A DNA stretch of 64,000 nucleotides from Bacteroidales bacterium UBA3297 (GCA_002362105.1 DETD01000009.1:129663-193662); one strand, 5' to 3'. Positions 49,281 to 57,667 are shown, counted from the stretch's first letter. The notes: a model not told the origin generated them from the sequence alone. Made by a program: numbers and translations.

Positions 49281-52091
49281 TTATTCGGGCAGCATTATTA
49301 CTTCTATCTTGTTGCCTTGTTTCACCAGCTTTTCCAGCGTGCCTACTATCTGGCTGCCGTTCATTCTGCCCACTATCTCCTCAAAACCGGTTTCTTCGTC
49401 TTCGCCGTCTTTCAGGTAGGTGGCTATCACATTTTGCCAGTAGCGGTTCTCACGTACACTTTCCTTGTGGCTCTTCTGCATAATCTCTTTAGTCTTCTGC
49501 AGGTCTTCCTCTTTTACCCCCTTGGCTATGATGCTGTCTATTTCTGCGGCTATTATTGGCAACAGTTTGTCTTCTACGGCTGGGTCGGTGTCGAACGACA
49601 TTTGCAGGCTGCCTATTTTAACTGGTCTGATGCCGATGCCGGCTCTCACACTCACTCCGTAGGTGCCGCCTTCCGTTTCGCGCATCGATTCCAGATAGCG
49701 GGTGTAGAGTACGTTCTTTAATGCCTGCATATAGATTTTGTTTTCCAGCGTTGGCTCCATATCTCCTGTCAGGTAGATGAAGTTGCTTGCTTTTTTGGTT
49801 TGCAGGTCTTTCGTGAATTTGCACACATTGTACCCCTTTGGCACGCGCACGCCATGGTCTTCCCATTTCAGACGGCCTTTCTGTGCTTTCAGGCCGCCAA
49901 GGTAGGTCAGTATGGCGCTCTTTACCTGCTCTTTGTCGATGTTGCCTGTCAGTATTACGGTGAAGTCGGCCGGGTTGCTGAAACACTTCTTGAAGAAGGC
50001 GAGGGCGTCTGCTTGGGTCACTTTGTTCAGTTGTGTGGTGTCGAAGCTGACCGAGCGTGGGTGGTGGTTACCGACGGTGACGTTGACACTGTCGCCGAAT
50101 GCGGTCGACGGGTCTTTCTTTCGGTTCACCAGGGCGGTGCGGTATTGGCTGATGACCGACGCGTAACCGTCGTTGTCTGCCCTTACACCTGTAAAGTACA
50201 GGTAGAACAGCTGCATCAGGGTCTCGAAGTCTTTTACCGACGAGCTACCCGATAGGCTGTGCTCGTAGGTGGAAATGCGTGGGGTTATTCCCACCATTTT
50301 GCCGGCCAGCGACTTGCGCAGGGCTACTGCGCTGAAGTTGCCCAAACCGTTGTTCTCTACCACATCGTCGCATATCTGGGCCGATGGCAGTTTGTCGATG
50401 TTGCCTTCCAGCGAGGCTCCGCCTTCGCTATAGGCGTAGAGCAGAATCTCGTCGTCTTTGAAGTCGGTTGGCTTGAACACAACCCGCATGCCGTTGCTCA
50501 GGGTCCACATCTCGTAACCCAGTTTGTCGTTTTTCGTTGTGCTCTTTATTTTGCCTGCTTTTGGCGTCTTGCTCACGAGCGGTTCGTTGGTCACTTTGTC
50601 GACGTAGGTGTTCACCTGCAGCTTCTCCATGCCTTTCAGCTCTTCTGCGACTCCGCTTTCGGTAAAGATGTTTTTCAGGGCATCGTGACCCATAATCTCC
50701 ACTGTTATGTTCTCGTCTCCGAAGAAGTTCTTTTGTAGCACGCCGTTAACCTCTTTCAGACCGATGCTCGGCAGCAGCTCTTGTATTCTTGCGAATTCCC
50801 ATTCAATGCCGGGTACGGGCTCGAAGTCGAGGAAGTTGCGCTTGTACTCGTTCACATACGCCTTGTTGCTCTGGTTCTCTTTCTCGTTAAAGGCTTTTTC
50901 CATCGAACTGAGCAGTTCGGCCTTGGCACGGTCTAGCTCGCTCTGTGTGAATCCGTAGCGGCGTACGCGTTCGGCTTCCAGCAGAAGGCGGCTGAAGGCT
51001 TCTTTCTCTTTCCCTTCGGTTGCTACGGCATACAGGCTGAAGGCATCGCGGGTGCGGACCAGCTCGCCGTAGTTGGCGGCGGCTTGTGCCCATGGCGAGT
51101 TCGCTTCCTGGCAGACTTCGGCCATTCGCTCGGTCAACATGCTCTCTACTATGTTGCTGATGGTGGAATAGATGTAGCCGAATTCGCTGGCTTTGGTCGC
51201 GTCTGGTATCGGACGGTGGCGGTACTCCAGGTCCAGTATGGTCTGTTTGGCCTCTGGGTCTGTCAGTATGGCAATAATCGGCTCTTTGTTGTCTTCTATC
51301 TCGTAGTAGGGGCGTTTGGCCGGGTTCACGGGTTTGGGTATGTCGCTAAACAGGCGCTTCACCTGTTGCTCTACCGAGTCGGCGTTTATGTCGCCTACAA
51401 TGGCTATGGCCTGAAGGTCTGGGCGGTACCATTTTTTGTAGTAGGCGCGTAGGGTGTCGTAGGGGAAGTTGTTGATGATGGCGGTGTCGCCAATCACGTT
51501 GCGCTTTGCATATTGCGAGTTTTTGAACAAGATGGGGAGCGAGGCTGTCCACATACGGCGGTTGGCCTTGTTGCGTGTGCGCCATTCTTCGCGTATCACT
51601 CCGCGTTCTTTGTCTATTTCTTCATCCTCTAGCGAAAGGAAGCACGACCAGTCGTGCAGAACCATCAGGGCAGTGTCTATTATACCTTGGCGGTAGGTTG
51701 GCACTGCGTCGAGGTTGTATACAGTCTCGTCGATAGAGGTGTAGGCGTTGATGTTTGAACCGAATTTCACGCCCACGCTTTCCATATACTCTATCAGCAT
51801 TTTCCCCGGAAGGTTTTTGGTGCCTTGGAATGCCATGTGCTCTAGAAAATGGGCGAGTCCGTTCTGGCTGTCTTCTTCCAAAATGGCACCTACGTCCTGA
51901 ATGATGTAGAAGTGGGCCCGTTCTTTCTCTTTGCCGTTGTGGCGTATGTAGTAGGTCATTCCGTTCGGCAGTATGCCGTAGTGGAGTTGCGGATCCATCG
52001 CTAGCGGCTTCATCTCTATTTTTGGCTGTGGTTGCGCCCATGCGCACAAGCCGGCTCCGGCTAGCAGTATAGTTGTGAGTAATTTTTTCAT
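49281..52091 (-). CDS. M16 family (insulinase-like) zinc peptidase
   Basis: A 936-aa secreted peptidase with signal peptide MKKLLTTILLAGAGLCAWAQ (the in-frame upstream ATG at 52124 is not used). The zinc site HxxEH appears as NGLAHFLEHMAFQGTKNLPG near residue 68, with the third ligand Glu expected about 75 residues on, in the LSLEDEEIDKERGVIREEWR region. Typical of the M16 fold, the second half (from about 500, MWTLSNGMRVVFKPTDF) is a second, inactive M16 copy. It likely degrades peptides in the periplasm or on the surface. The gene is monocistronic with an AT-rich upstream region. Confidence 0.92.
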   Translation of the reverse strand: MKKLLTTILLAGAGLCAWAQPQPKIEMKPLAMDPQLHYGILPNGMTYYIRHNGKEKERAHFYIIQDVGAILEEDSQNGLAHFLEHMAFQGTKNLPGKMLIEYMESVGVKFGSNINAYTSIDETVYNLDAVPTYRQGIIDTALMVLHDWSCFLSLEDEEIDKERGVIREEWRTRNKANRRMWTASLPILFKNSQYAKRNVIGDTAIINNFPYDTLRAYYKKWYRPDLQAIAIVGDINADSVEQQVKRLFSDIPKPVNPAKRPYYEIEDNKEPIIAILTDPEAKQTILDLEYRHRPIPDATKASEFGYIYSTISNIVESMLTERMAEVCQEANSPWAQAAANYGELVRTRDAFSLYAVATEGKEKEAFSRLLLEAERVRRYGFTQSELDRAKAELLSSMEKAFNEKENQSNKAYVNEYKRNFLDFEPVPGIEWEFARIQELLPSIGLKEVNGVLQKNFFGDENITVEIMGHDALKNIFTESGVAEELKGMEKLQVNTYVDKVTNEPLVSKTPKAGKIKSTTKNDKLGYEMWTLSNGMRVVFKPTDFKDDEILLYAYSEGGASLEGNIDKLPSAQICDDVVENNGLGNFSAVALRKSLAGKMVGITPRISTYEHSLSGSSSVKDFETLMQLFYLYFTGVRADNDGYASVISQYRTALVNRKKDPSTAFGDSVNVTVGNHHPRSVSFDTTQLNKVTQADALAFFKKCFSNPADFTVILTGNIDKEQVKSAILTYLGGLKAQKGRLKWEDHGVRVPKGYNVCKFTKDLQTKKASNFIYLTGDMEPTLENKIYMQALKNVLYTRYLESMRETEGGTYGVSVRAGIGIRPVKIGSLQMSFDTDPAVEDKLLPIIAAEIDSIIAKGVKEEDLQKTKEIMQKSHKESVRENRYWQNVIATYLKDGEDEETGFEEIVGRMNGSQIVGTLEKLVKQGNKIEVIMLPE

Positions 52092-52301
52092 CTTCCTTAT
52101 CAAAATGTATAATTCCTTATGCAAATATAATGTTTTCTAAGGCCTTTCTGTATCTCTTTCCCTCCTTTTCTGCCGTTTGTTGGCGTTTCTTTTAGGGAAG
52201 GAGTGGTCGCGGTTATTTCTTTTGCACCATCCCCAACGGTTGGGGGAACTGGCAGGTCTGGGCGTGGCGAATTGCAGGATAGTAGGGTAGAGGGCATAAA
52301 A

Positions 52302-52330
52302 AAAGACTGCCAAATTGTTTGACAGTCTTT
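52302..52330 (-). terminator. intrinsic terminator after rpmA
   Basis: AAAGACTG-C/T-CAAA and its complement form a hairpin between 52302 and 52330. On the minus strand it is followed by seven T. It lies 23 bases past the rpmA stop. Confidence 0.8.
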
Positions 52331-52352
52331 GTTCGTTACAGGTTTGTATAAC

Positions 52353-52619
52353 TTACTCTGCAGCAGCAACTGGTACTACGTTAACGTATGACTTGTTGTC
52401 TTTCTTCTTCTTGAATTCAACAACACCGTCAACCAATGCATACAAAGTGTGGTCCTTACCCATGCCTACGTTTGCGCCTGGGTTGTGAACAGTACCGCGC
52501 TGGCGAACCAAAATGTTACCAGCTTTTGCGAACTGACCACCGAAAAGTTTCAAACCAAGTCTCTTACTAGCCGATTCGCGGCCGTTCTTAGAGCTACCTA
52601 CACCTTTTTTATGTGCCAT
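52353..52619 (-). CDS. rpmA: 50S ribosomal protein L27
   Basis: An 88-aa ribosomal protein located near the peptidyl transferase centre. It begins MAHKKGVGSSKNGRESASKR, with the conserved N-terminal tail that reaches the P-site tRNA, and continues RLGLKLFGGQFAKAGNILVR and GRDHTLYAL-like GKDHTLYALVDGVVEFK. It is the second gene of the rplU-rpmA pair, starting 20 bases after rplU. Confidence 0.98.
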   Translation of the reverse strand: MAHKKGVGSSKNGRESASKRLGLKLFGGQFAKAGNILVRQRGTVHNPGANVGMGKDHTLYALVDGVVEFKKKKDNKSYVNVVPVAAAE

Positions 52620-52639
52620 TTCTAATTTCCTCCTTTAAT

Positions 52640-52975
52640 TTAAGCAACAACGTCGTTAATCTGGATTTCAGTGAAGTACTGACGGTGGCCGTTCAACTTG
52701 CGAAGGCCTTTTCTTCTCTTCTTGTGGAATACAAGAACCTTGTCACCCTTTACGTGTGAAAGAACCTTTGCGCTAACCTTTGCACCGCTTACGGTAGGAG
52801 TTCCTACAGTAATAGTACCGTTGTTGTCGATTAACAAAACTTTCTCGAATTCGATGTCAGAGTTCAACTTTGCATCTTCTTCTGCGTTGTTTGCGTCGTG
52901 AAGACGCTGAACGAACAATTTCTGGCCCTTTTCTACCTTGAACTGCTGGCCAGCAATTTCTACAATAGCGTACAT
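52640..52975 (-). CDS. rplU: 50S ribosomal protein L21
   Basis: A 111-aa ribosomal protein binding 23S rRNA. It begins MYAIVEIAGQQFKVEKGQKL and has FEKVLLIDNNGTITVGTPTV, then KVLVFHKKRRKGLRKLNGHR with basic rRNA-binding residues. The length is slightly above the usual 103 aa owing to an insertion near residue 30 (NNAEEDAK). It is co-transcribed with rpmA from a clear promoter at 53057-53088. Confidence 0.97.
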   Translation of the reverse strand: MYAIVEIAGQQFKVEKGQKLFVQRLHDANNAEEDAKLNSDIEFEKVLLIDNNGTITVGTPTVSGAKVSAKVLSHVKGDKVLVFHKKRRKGLRKLNGHRQYFTEIQINDVVA

Positions 52976-53056
52976 TTTTTATTAAACTATTATGTTTTTT
53001 CCGGTGGCGGCATACGTTTTGTCTGCACTTTTTCGGCCACGATAGGAAATCGTTCG

Positions 53057-53088
53057 CAAAATTAGGACTTTTATTCCTAATATCCAAA
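53057..53088 (-). promoter_or_regulatory. Bacteroidota promoter of rplU-rpmA
   Basis: The minus strand has TTTG (53088-53085), a 20-base spacer, then TAATTTTG (53064-53057), the full -33/-7 pattern for the Bacteroidota major sigma factor. It lies 81 bases before the rplU ATG, leaving a leader where autoregulation could occur. This is the best-matching promoter in the window. Confidence 0.75.
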
Positions 53089-53172
53089 TCGTTCCTGCTT
53101 ATTTCTAGCGTTTTGCTCCAATATTCTGCGCTCTACGGCTTCCTTTGCCGCCTGTTCTGCCTTTTTATTGGG

Positions 53173-54480
53173 CTAGTTCACCCTTGTTATTTTGGCGCCC
53201 AGTGCGTTCAGTCGTTCGTCTATGCGCTCGTAACCTCGGTCTATTTGCTGTATGTTGCTGATGGTGCTGGTGCCGTTGGCGCTCATTGCCGCAATCAGCA
53301 GGGCGATACCTGCACGTATGTCGGGCGAACTCATCTTGGCTGCGCGCAGGGCGTTCTGCCGGGCTAGACCAATCACGGTTGCGCGGTGTGGGTCGCAGAG
53401 GATGATTTGTGCGCCCATGTCTATCAGCTTGTCTACAAAGAAGAGGCGGCTCTCAAACATTTTCTGGTGTATCAGCACGCTGCCTTGTGCCTGGGTGGCC
53501 ACCACCAGGAACACGCTCAGCAGGTCTGGTGTGAGGCCTGGCCATGGCGCGTCGGCGAAGTTCATGATGGAACCGTCGATAAAGGTGTCGATGGTGTAGA
53601 CGTGCTGTTGGGGTATGTAGATGTCGTCGCCACGGCGTTCTAGGGCTATGCCCAGCTTGCGGAAACTGTCGGGTATAAGGCCCAACTCGTCGTAGGCTAC
53701 ATCTTTTATGGTTATCTCGCTTTCGGTCATTGCCGCCATGCCTATAAACGAGCCAATCTCAATCATGTCTGGCAGTATGCGGTGGGTGGTGCCGTGCAAC
53801 TCTTCCACGCCTTCTATAGTCAGCAGGTTCGACCCCACGCCTTTAATATTGGCGCCCATCTGGTTCAGCATGCGGCATAGTTGCTGTATGTAGGGCTCGC
53901 ACGCTGCGTTGTAGATGGTGGTGGTGCCTTGGGCGGTGACGGCGGTCATCACAATGTTGGCTGTTCCGGTTACCGACGCCTCGTCGAGTAGCATATAGCA
54001 GCCTTTCAAGGTCTTCGCCGTTACGTTGAACAGCTGGTTCTCGCTGTCGTAGGCGAAAGTCGCTCCCAGTTTCTGTATGCCCGTAAAGTGGGTGTCTAAG
54101 CGGCGGCGGCCAATCTTGTCACCTCCGGGTTTGGGTATAATGGCATATCCGAGGCGTGCCAACAGCGGACCCACTAGCAGCACCGAACCTCGTAGGGCGG
54201 TGCAGCGGTCTTTGAAGTCTTCGCTGTGAAGGTAGTCTTCGTTGATGTGCTCGGCCTTGAAGGTATAGGTGTTGTTGCCCTCTTTCCGGACGTAGATGCC
54301 CATATCCATCATCAACTGGATGAGGTTGTTCACATCAAGTATGTTGGGCACGTTGCTGATGGTTACTGCCTCTTTCGACAGCACTGTGGCACAGATGACT
54401 TCTAGTGCCTCGTTCTTTGCTCCCTGGGGTGTTATTTCGCCGCGCAGCTGGTGACCGCCTTCTATTACAAATTTTGCCAT
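53173..54480 (-). CDS. murA: UDP-N-acetylglucosamine 1-carboxyvinyltransferase, Cys-to-Asp variant
   Basis: First committed step of peptidoglycan synthesis, transferring enolpyruvate from PEP. With the ATG at 54480 it has 435 aa (an in-frame ATG at 54510 precedes it). Motifs: GAKNEALEVICATVLSKEAV, ALRGSVLLVGPLLARLGYAI, then KPGGDKIGRRRLDTHFTGIQ, in which Asp takes the place of the Cys (Cys115 in Escherichia coli) attacked by fosfomycin. TGTANIVMTAV, LPDMIEIGSFIGMAAM, PGLTPDLLSVFLV and DIRAGIALLIAAM complete the family. Asp-type MurA enzymes are known from chlamydiae and mycobacteria and are fosfomycin-insensitive. It is divergent from the small T9SS protein gene. Confidence 0.93.
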   Translation of the reverse strand: MAKFVIEGGHQLRGEITPQGAKNEALEVICATVLSKEAVTISNVPNILDVNNLIQLMMDMGIYVRKEGNNTYTFKAEHINEDYLHSEDFKDRCTALRGSVLLVGPLLARLGYAIIPKPGGDKIGRRRLDTHFTGIQKLGATFAYDSENQLFNVTAKTLKGCYMLLDEASVTGTANIVMTAVTAQGTTTIYNAACEPYIQQLCRMLNQMGANIKGVGSNLLTIEGVEELHGTTHRILPDMIEIGSFIGMAAMTESEITIKDVAYDELGLIPDSFRKLGIALERRGDDIYIPQQHVYTIDTFIDGSIMNFADAPWPGLTPDLLSVFLVVATQAQGSVLIHQKMFESRLFFVDKLIDMGAQIILCDPHRATVIGLARQNALRAAKMSSPDIRAGIALLIAAMSANGTSTISNIQQIDRGYERIDERLNALGAKITRVN

Positions 54481-54507
54481 TATCTTAATTATAGTCTTTT
54501 TACTTAG

Positions 54508-54515
54508 CAAAGATA
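54508..54515 (-). promoter_or_regulatory. Bacteroidota -7 element upstream of murA
   Basis: The minus strand reads TATCTTTG, an exact TAnnTTTG match, 28 bases before the murA start at 54480. It supports 54480 as the start, because the upstream ATG at 54510 falls inside this element. Confidence 0.55.
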
Positions 54516-54622
54516 GTCTTTTCTATCCTTTTAATCCACACTTTGCTCTTCTTTGTTTTTGGTTGCATTTTTTTGTACATTTGTTGCTGTTTGAATGTAT
54601 TTGGTAGAACTTTGCCGCCAGA

Positions 54623-54656
54623 TTTGGTACAAGTTGCTTTTTTTATAATAAATTTG
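54623..54656 (+). promoter_or_regulatory. Bacteroidota promoter of the two secreted-protein genes
   Basis: TTTG (54623-54626) and TAAATTTG (54649-54656) are separated by 22 bases, near the usual 19-21. The -7 element lies 24 bases before the ATG at 54681. Confidence 0.55.
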
Positions 54657-54680
54657 TGAGGTGAATTTAATAAAAATACT

Positions 54681-55169
54681 ATGATACACAGTTGTTTCCG
54701 TAAGGCTCTGGCTGCCCTTCTCTTCGTCGGGTCGGCCTTTGTTGCCAATGCTCAATCTAATGTCAACGTCTATTTGAAGACGGGTGGCGTAGAGAAGATT
54801 AAAGTCGAGAATACCGGCATGATTTTCTTTGAAAGTAATGTGATGAAGGTTTTAACAGATAATGTGTCCGTAACTCCATACGCCTTTACGTTGCCTTCTA
54901 TCCAGAAGGTTACTTTTGACGACGCTTCTTATGCTCCGCGCGTTTTGGGCGAGGGCGAGGTGGTGCTTTATCCTTCTATCGCGTCTAACGAGGTGTTCAT
55001 TGCCAATGCGCCCGCTACGTTGAAGCAGGTGCAGGTGGTCGATATGGCGGGTAAGGTTGTTCTTACTGCCCCTTATCAGGCTGGCGAGGCGGTCGAGGTG
55101 GGTAGCCTTGCTGCCGGCATCTATGTCTTGAAAGCCGATGGTCTAACCTTTAAATTCCAGAAGAAGTGA
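54681..55169 (+). CDS. small secreted protein with T9SS-like C-terminal domain
   Basis: A 162-aa exported protein. Signal peptide MIHSCFRKALAALLFVGSAF, cleavage probably after VANA. The N-terminal mature part has VYLKTGGVEKIKVENTGMIF and an internal KVTFDDASYAP stretch. Residues about 88-162 resemble a type A sorting domain: LYPSIASNEVFIANAPATLK, VQVVDMAGKVVL, then SLAAGIYVLKADGLTFKFQK. It overlaps the next gene by one base (TGATG), so the two are translationally coupled. The short body suggests it could be mainly a carrier or an adhesion module; function unknown. Confidence 0.7.
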   Translation: MIHSCFRKALAALLFVGSAFVANAQSNVNVYLKTGGVEKIKVENTGMIFFESNVMKVLTDNVSVTPYAFTLPSIQKVTFDDASYAPRVLGEGEVVLYPSIASNEVFIANAPATLKQVQVVDMAGKVVLTAPYQAGEAVEVGSLAAGIYVLKADGLTFKFQKK

Positions 55170-56548
55170 TGAAGAAAGGTTTACTTTTCGCTGTTGCCGC
55201 TCTTTCTGCTACAGTGTCTTTTGCCGATTACAGGGCGGTTATTTTCAAGGGCAATGTGCCGCTTTCGCAAACGAAAGTTTCTAACATCAAGTCATATACC
55301 ACTGCCGAAAAGAAACTCACCCAACACACCGAAGATTCGAGCAAGAGTTTCGACCTCATAGGTGTCGATAGCTTGGTTTTCTTCTCCGATACGGTCTTCG
55401 TCAATTATTCCGAAGGCGCTGTCTCGGTGCAGAATCCGCTTGCTGGTTTGGGAGTGTCTGTTGTGGCCGATGGCGCTAATGTGACGGTTTCGACCGACAC
55501 GACTGTCTTCGATATGAAGGATGTCGTTTTCGCCCTTTCGGGTGCGTCTACCAACGGATCGTTCTATATGGAACAACTGAAGCGTACCACACTGTTGTTC
55601 GACAACCTCACTCTCCACAACAACTCGAAAGCGGTGGTCGCTATGTCGGGTAACAAGGGTGTGACGATTGAACTGAAGGGTGTGAATACGCTTACCGATG
55701 CGCCGACCCGTTTGGGGGCCGATCTTACGACTGGCGATACGACGAATGCCGCTATTTATGTGAACGACAATCTGACGTTCCAGGGCAGCGGTTCGCTCTC
55801 GGTGCAGGGTGGCTATAAGCATGGCGTCTTCGTTAAAGACGATATGACGGTAAATGGTGGTGTCATCGTTTCTGCGGCCCAGAAGGCGGGCTTCCGTGTA
55901 AAAGATAACTTCTATTTGCTTAATGGTAGTGTGGTCGCCAATTCCGAGGCGGGCTCTTCTATCGATGTAAACGATTCAATCTTTGTTCGGGGTGGGGCTC
56001 TTGGCGCAACGGTCGTTGCCGACGATGAGAAAGCCATTACTTGCGACGGTAGTTACTTGCAGTCGGGTGGTACTGTCCAGGTGAAAGTCGAGGGCAATGG
56101 TGCTAAGGGTATCAAGGTTGGCTCTTTAGATCTTGGCGGATCCCTTTCTCCTGGCAGTATGGATATTTCTGGTGGCATACTTAATGTAGCGGTTGGCGCT
56201 GTCTCTAAGTTTGTAGAAGATGACGGTGAGGAGTCTTCGCCTGCTGGATTGAAGGCCGACGGTGCAATCCGCATTTCTGGCACTGCCCAGGTCGAGGTCA
56301 CTGCTCCTGAAGGCTCTAGTGGTGTGAAGGGTATATCGGCCGATAACGATATCTATGTGAGTGGCGCATCGAAGGTGAATGTCTCTGTCCTTTCTGGCAG
56401 TGGCAAGTCTTGGTGCTACAAGACCGACGGCACCATTTATGTAAACAAGGCTTGTGTCACAACAGTCTGCAACGAAGACAATCCGAAATACGATTCCGAT
56501 AAGTCTGGCACGTATAAGTGTGCTGCTTTCAAGTATATCGATTACTAA
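55169..56548 (+). CDS. secreted carbohydrate-binding domain protein (DUF4353-like beta-helix)
   Basis: A 459-aa exported protein; the start is set at the ATG at 55169, since TGA of the preceding gene overlaps it. The signal peptide is MKKGLLFAVAALSATVSFAD. Its first 90 residues hold VKIKSYTT-like and LIGVDSLVFFSDTVF motifs similar to the N-terminal part of the partner gene. From about 150 to 440 there is a repeated beta-helix pattern (TIELKGVNTL, IYVNDNLTFQGSGSLSVQGG, HGVFVKDDMTVNGGVIVS, VKDNFYLLNGSVVANSEAGS), like Bacteroidota DUF4353/carbohydrate-binding proteins. No catalytic residue is seen and no T9SS signal at the end. Confidence 0.72.
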   Translation: MKKGLLFAVAALSATVSFADYRAVIFKGNVPLSQTKVSNIKSYTTAEKKLTQHTEDSSKSFDLIGVDSLVFFSDTVFVNYSEGAVSVQNPLAGLGVSVVADGANVTVSTDTTVFDMKDVVFALSGASTNGSFYMEQLKRTTLLFDNLTLHNNSKAVVAMSGNKGVTIELKGVNTLTDAPTRLGADLTTGDTTNAAIYVNDNLTFQGSGSLSVQGGYKHGVFVKDDMTVNGGVIVSAAQKAGFRVKDNFYLLNGSVVANSEAGSSIDVNDSIFVRGGALGATVVADDEKAITCDGSYLQSGGTVQVKVEGNGAKGIKVGSLDLGGSLSPGSMDISGGILNVAVGAVSKFVEDDGEESSPAGLKADGAIRISGTAQVEVTAPEGSSGVKGISADNDIYVSGASKVNVSVLSGSGKSWCYKTDGTIYVNKACVTTVCNEDNPKYDSDKSGTYKCAAFKYIDY

Positions 56549-56585
56549 TTGCTTCTTAATGTGGAAGGATTGCTCCTAATAATAT

Positions 56586-56615
56586 AAAGGGCTGTGCGGC
56601 GCACAGCCCTTTTTT
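56586..56615 (+). terminator. intrinsic terminator after the secreted-protein pair
   Basis: AAAGGGCTGTGC (56586-56597) pairs with GCACAGCCCTTT (56601-56612) around GGC, followed by more T. It lies 37 bases past the stop. Confidence 0.85.
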
Positions 56616-56738
56616 CGTTTGGAAGTCCGTTATTTATCCTACTTTTTTCCGAAGATAGATTCATGGTTTCCTTTTTATCTAATGGCCAGAAGGTACCATA
56701 TTGCCTTGTTTGGTGGTAAATGTTTATAATGGCGAATG

Positions 56739-56838
56739 CCGTCTGGAAGACGGTATCTTTATAACCGGGCACGGGGAAAGGAACTATTCTTTCCCCGTGC
56801 CCGGATTCCTCTGCGGCGTCTGTGCGTCTGGAAGACGC
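56739..56838. repeat. palindrome cluster: two CGTCTGGAAGACG hairpins around a 16-bp-stem hairpin
   Basis: Two copies of a 13-base element that is itself a stem-loop (CCGTCTGGAAGACGG at 56739-56753, GCGTCTGGAAGACGC at 56824-56838) flank a longer perfect hairpin of 16 bp with an 8-base loop (56765-56780 with 56789-56804). The last base pair of each short hairpin differs but still pairs, a compensatory change that suggests real RNA or DNA structure. No protein is supported in 56616-56922. Confidence 0.6.
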
Positions 56839-56922
56839 TACATAACAACCCGGGGTGGAAGAAGGTCAATTCATCTGTTTCCCAAAACTAACATAAGGTT
56901 AAATATGTGAGTATATGTAGTC

Positions 56923-57213
56923 ATGCAATTCTCTAGAACCAAATTGGGGACGATGGAAAGGTCGAAATTTCATAGGAAACTTAAAAACGATGGGTTTCGG
57001 ACGATGAGTAACTGCTTGTTCGTCAAGTATTGCCAGAATTTAGACGATTCCATCAAACATAGGAAAAGAGTCGAGAAAATAATATACAAGAATTCTAAGA
57101 TAAGTGTTATCTTTGTCGGTGACAAGCAAAACGAATACTCGTACCACCACATGTCACGTGGAAAAAGTAACGAATTTCAGCTGAATCCATTAGGAAATAT
57201 CAAATTTTTCTAA
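56923..57213 (+). CDS. orphan Cas2-like protein, possibly decayed
   Basis: A 96-aa protein that resembles type II-associated Cas2, the small partner of Cas1 in CRISPR spacer uptake. It has ERSKFHRKLKNDGFRTMSN, then KYCQNLDDSIKHRKRVEKII (compare Cas2 'HxKRV'), SKISVIFVGDKQ (the 'I-T-DKQ' strand), MSRGK and a Phe-rich end. The N-terminal strand is odd: the frame reads VYVVMQFSRTK where Cas2 has a catalytic Asp after the hydrophobic strand, and the codon for Met is internal to that strand, so the natural start may be lost. No cas1, cas9 or CRISPR repeat is present nearby. A gene fragment or a Cas2-like toxin is an alternative. Confidence 0.45.
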   Translation: MQFSRTKLGTMERSKFHRKLKNDGFRTMSNCLFVKYCQNLDDSIKHRKRVEKIIYKNSKISVIFVGDKQNEYSYHHMSRGKSNEFQLNPLGNIKFF

Positions 57214-57261
57214 TGAAATGCCTTTGTATTTTGCTGATTATATGCTTTTTATGTCTTATAG

Positions 57262-57549
57262 GATTTAACATATAAGAAATTATGGGAATTTAAAACACAG
57301 ACAGACTTGCTCATACTTGATGACTTCGGTATAAGGTCCTTAGACGGTCAACAACTACTTGACCTTATGGAGATAATAGAGGACCGTCACGGGAAAAAAT
57401 CAACAATAATCATAAGTCAGCTGCCCATCTCCAACTGGTATGACGTTTTACAGGGCAACACCACCGCTGCTGATGCGATTTTAGACCGGTTGGTTCATAC
57501 GGCTATCCGTTTTGAACTGAAAGGTGAGAGCTTAAGAAAAAATAACTAA
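57262..57549 (+). pseudogene. istB: IS21-type istB helper ATPase, C-terminal fragment, copy 1
   Basis: The last 95 residues of an IstB/DnaC-like AAA+ protein: DLTYKKLWEFKTQTDLLILD (Walker B LLILDD), the sensor region LLDLMEIIEDRHGKKSTIII and SQLPISNWYDVL, then ADAILDRLVHTAIRFELKGE and SLRKNN. There is no Walker A, no istA, and no full element. It begins sharply at GAT (57262) directly after a TAG, so it is a truncated remnant. The region to 57630 is repeated at 58886-59254. Confidence 0.85.
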
Positions 57550-57630
57550 TTTTTCACTAACTTAGCCAGTCAGACAAAACGTGAACGGATATGCCCGTTT
57601 TGGGTGGGTGGGCATGCTCCGTTTTTTCCA
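57262..57630 (+). repeat. 369-bp direct repeat, copy 1 (istB remnant plus downstream tail)
   Basis: Nearly identical to 58886-59254 by eye, with scattered single-base differences (for example Gly/Cys, Ile/Thr and Tyr/Asn codon changes in the istB part). Both copies extend through the istB stop to a shared tail ending CGTTTTTTCCA, where similarity stops. The first 35 bp are also present alone at 58285-58319. Confidence 0.85.
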
Positions 57631-57667
57631 CGCTTGCTACGTGTAGAACGGAGATGCATCTCATAGC

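Noticed and set aside
53065..53172. Possible gene between rplU and murA
   Set aside because: The stretch holds only the rplU promoter and the murA 3' end; no frame of sensible length or composition is present.
56545..56772. 75-codon minus-strand frame beginning MPGYKDTVFQTAF
   Set aside because: It runs through the terminator of the secreted-protein pair and one arm of the palindrome cluster and has no domain, so it is taken as non-coding.
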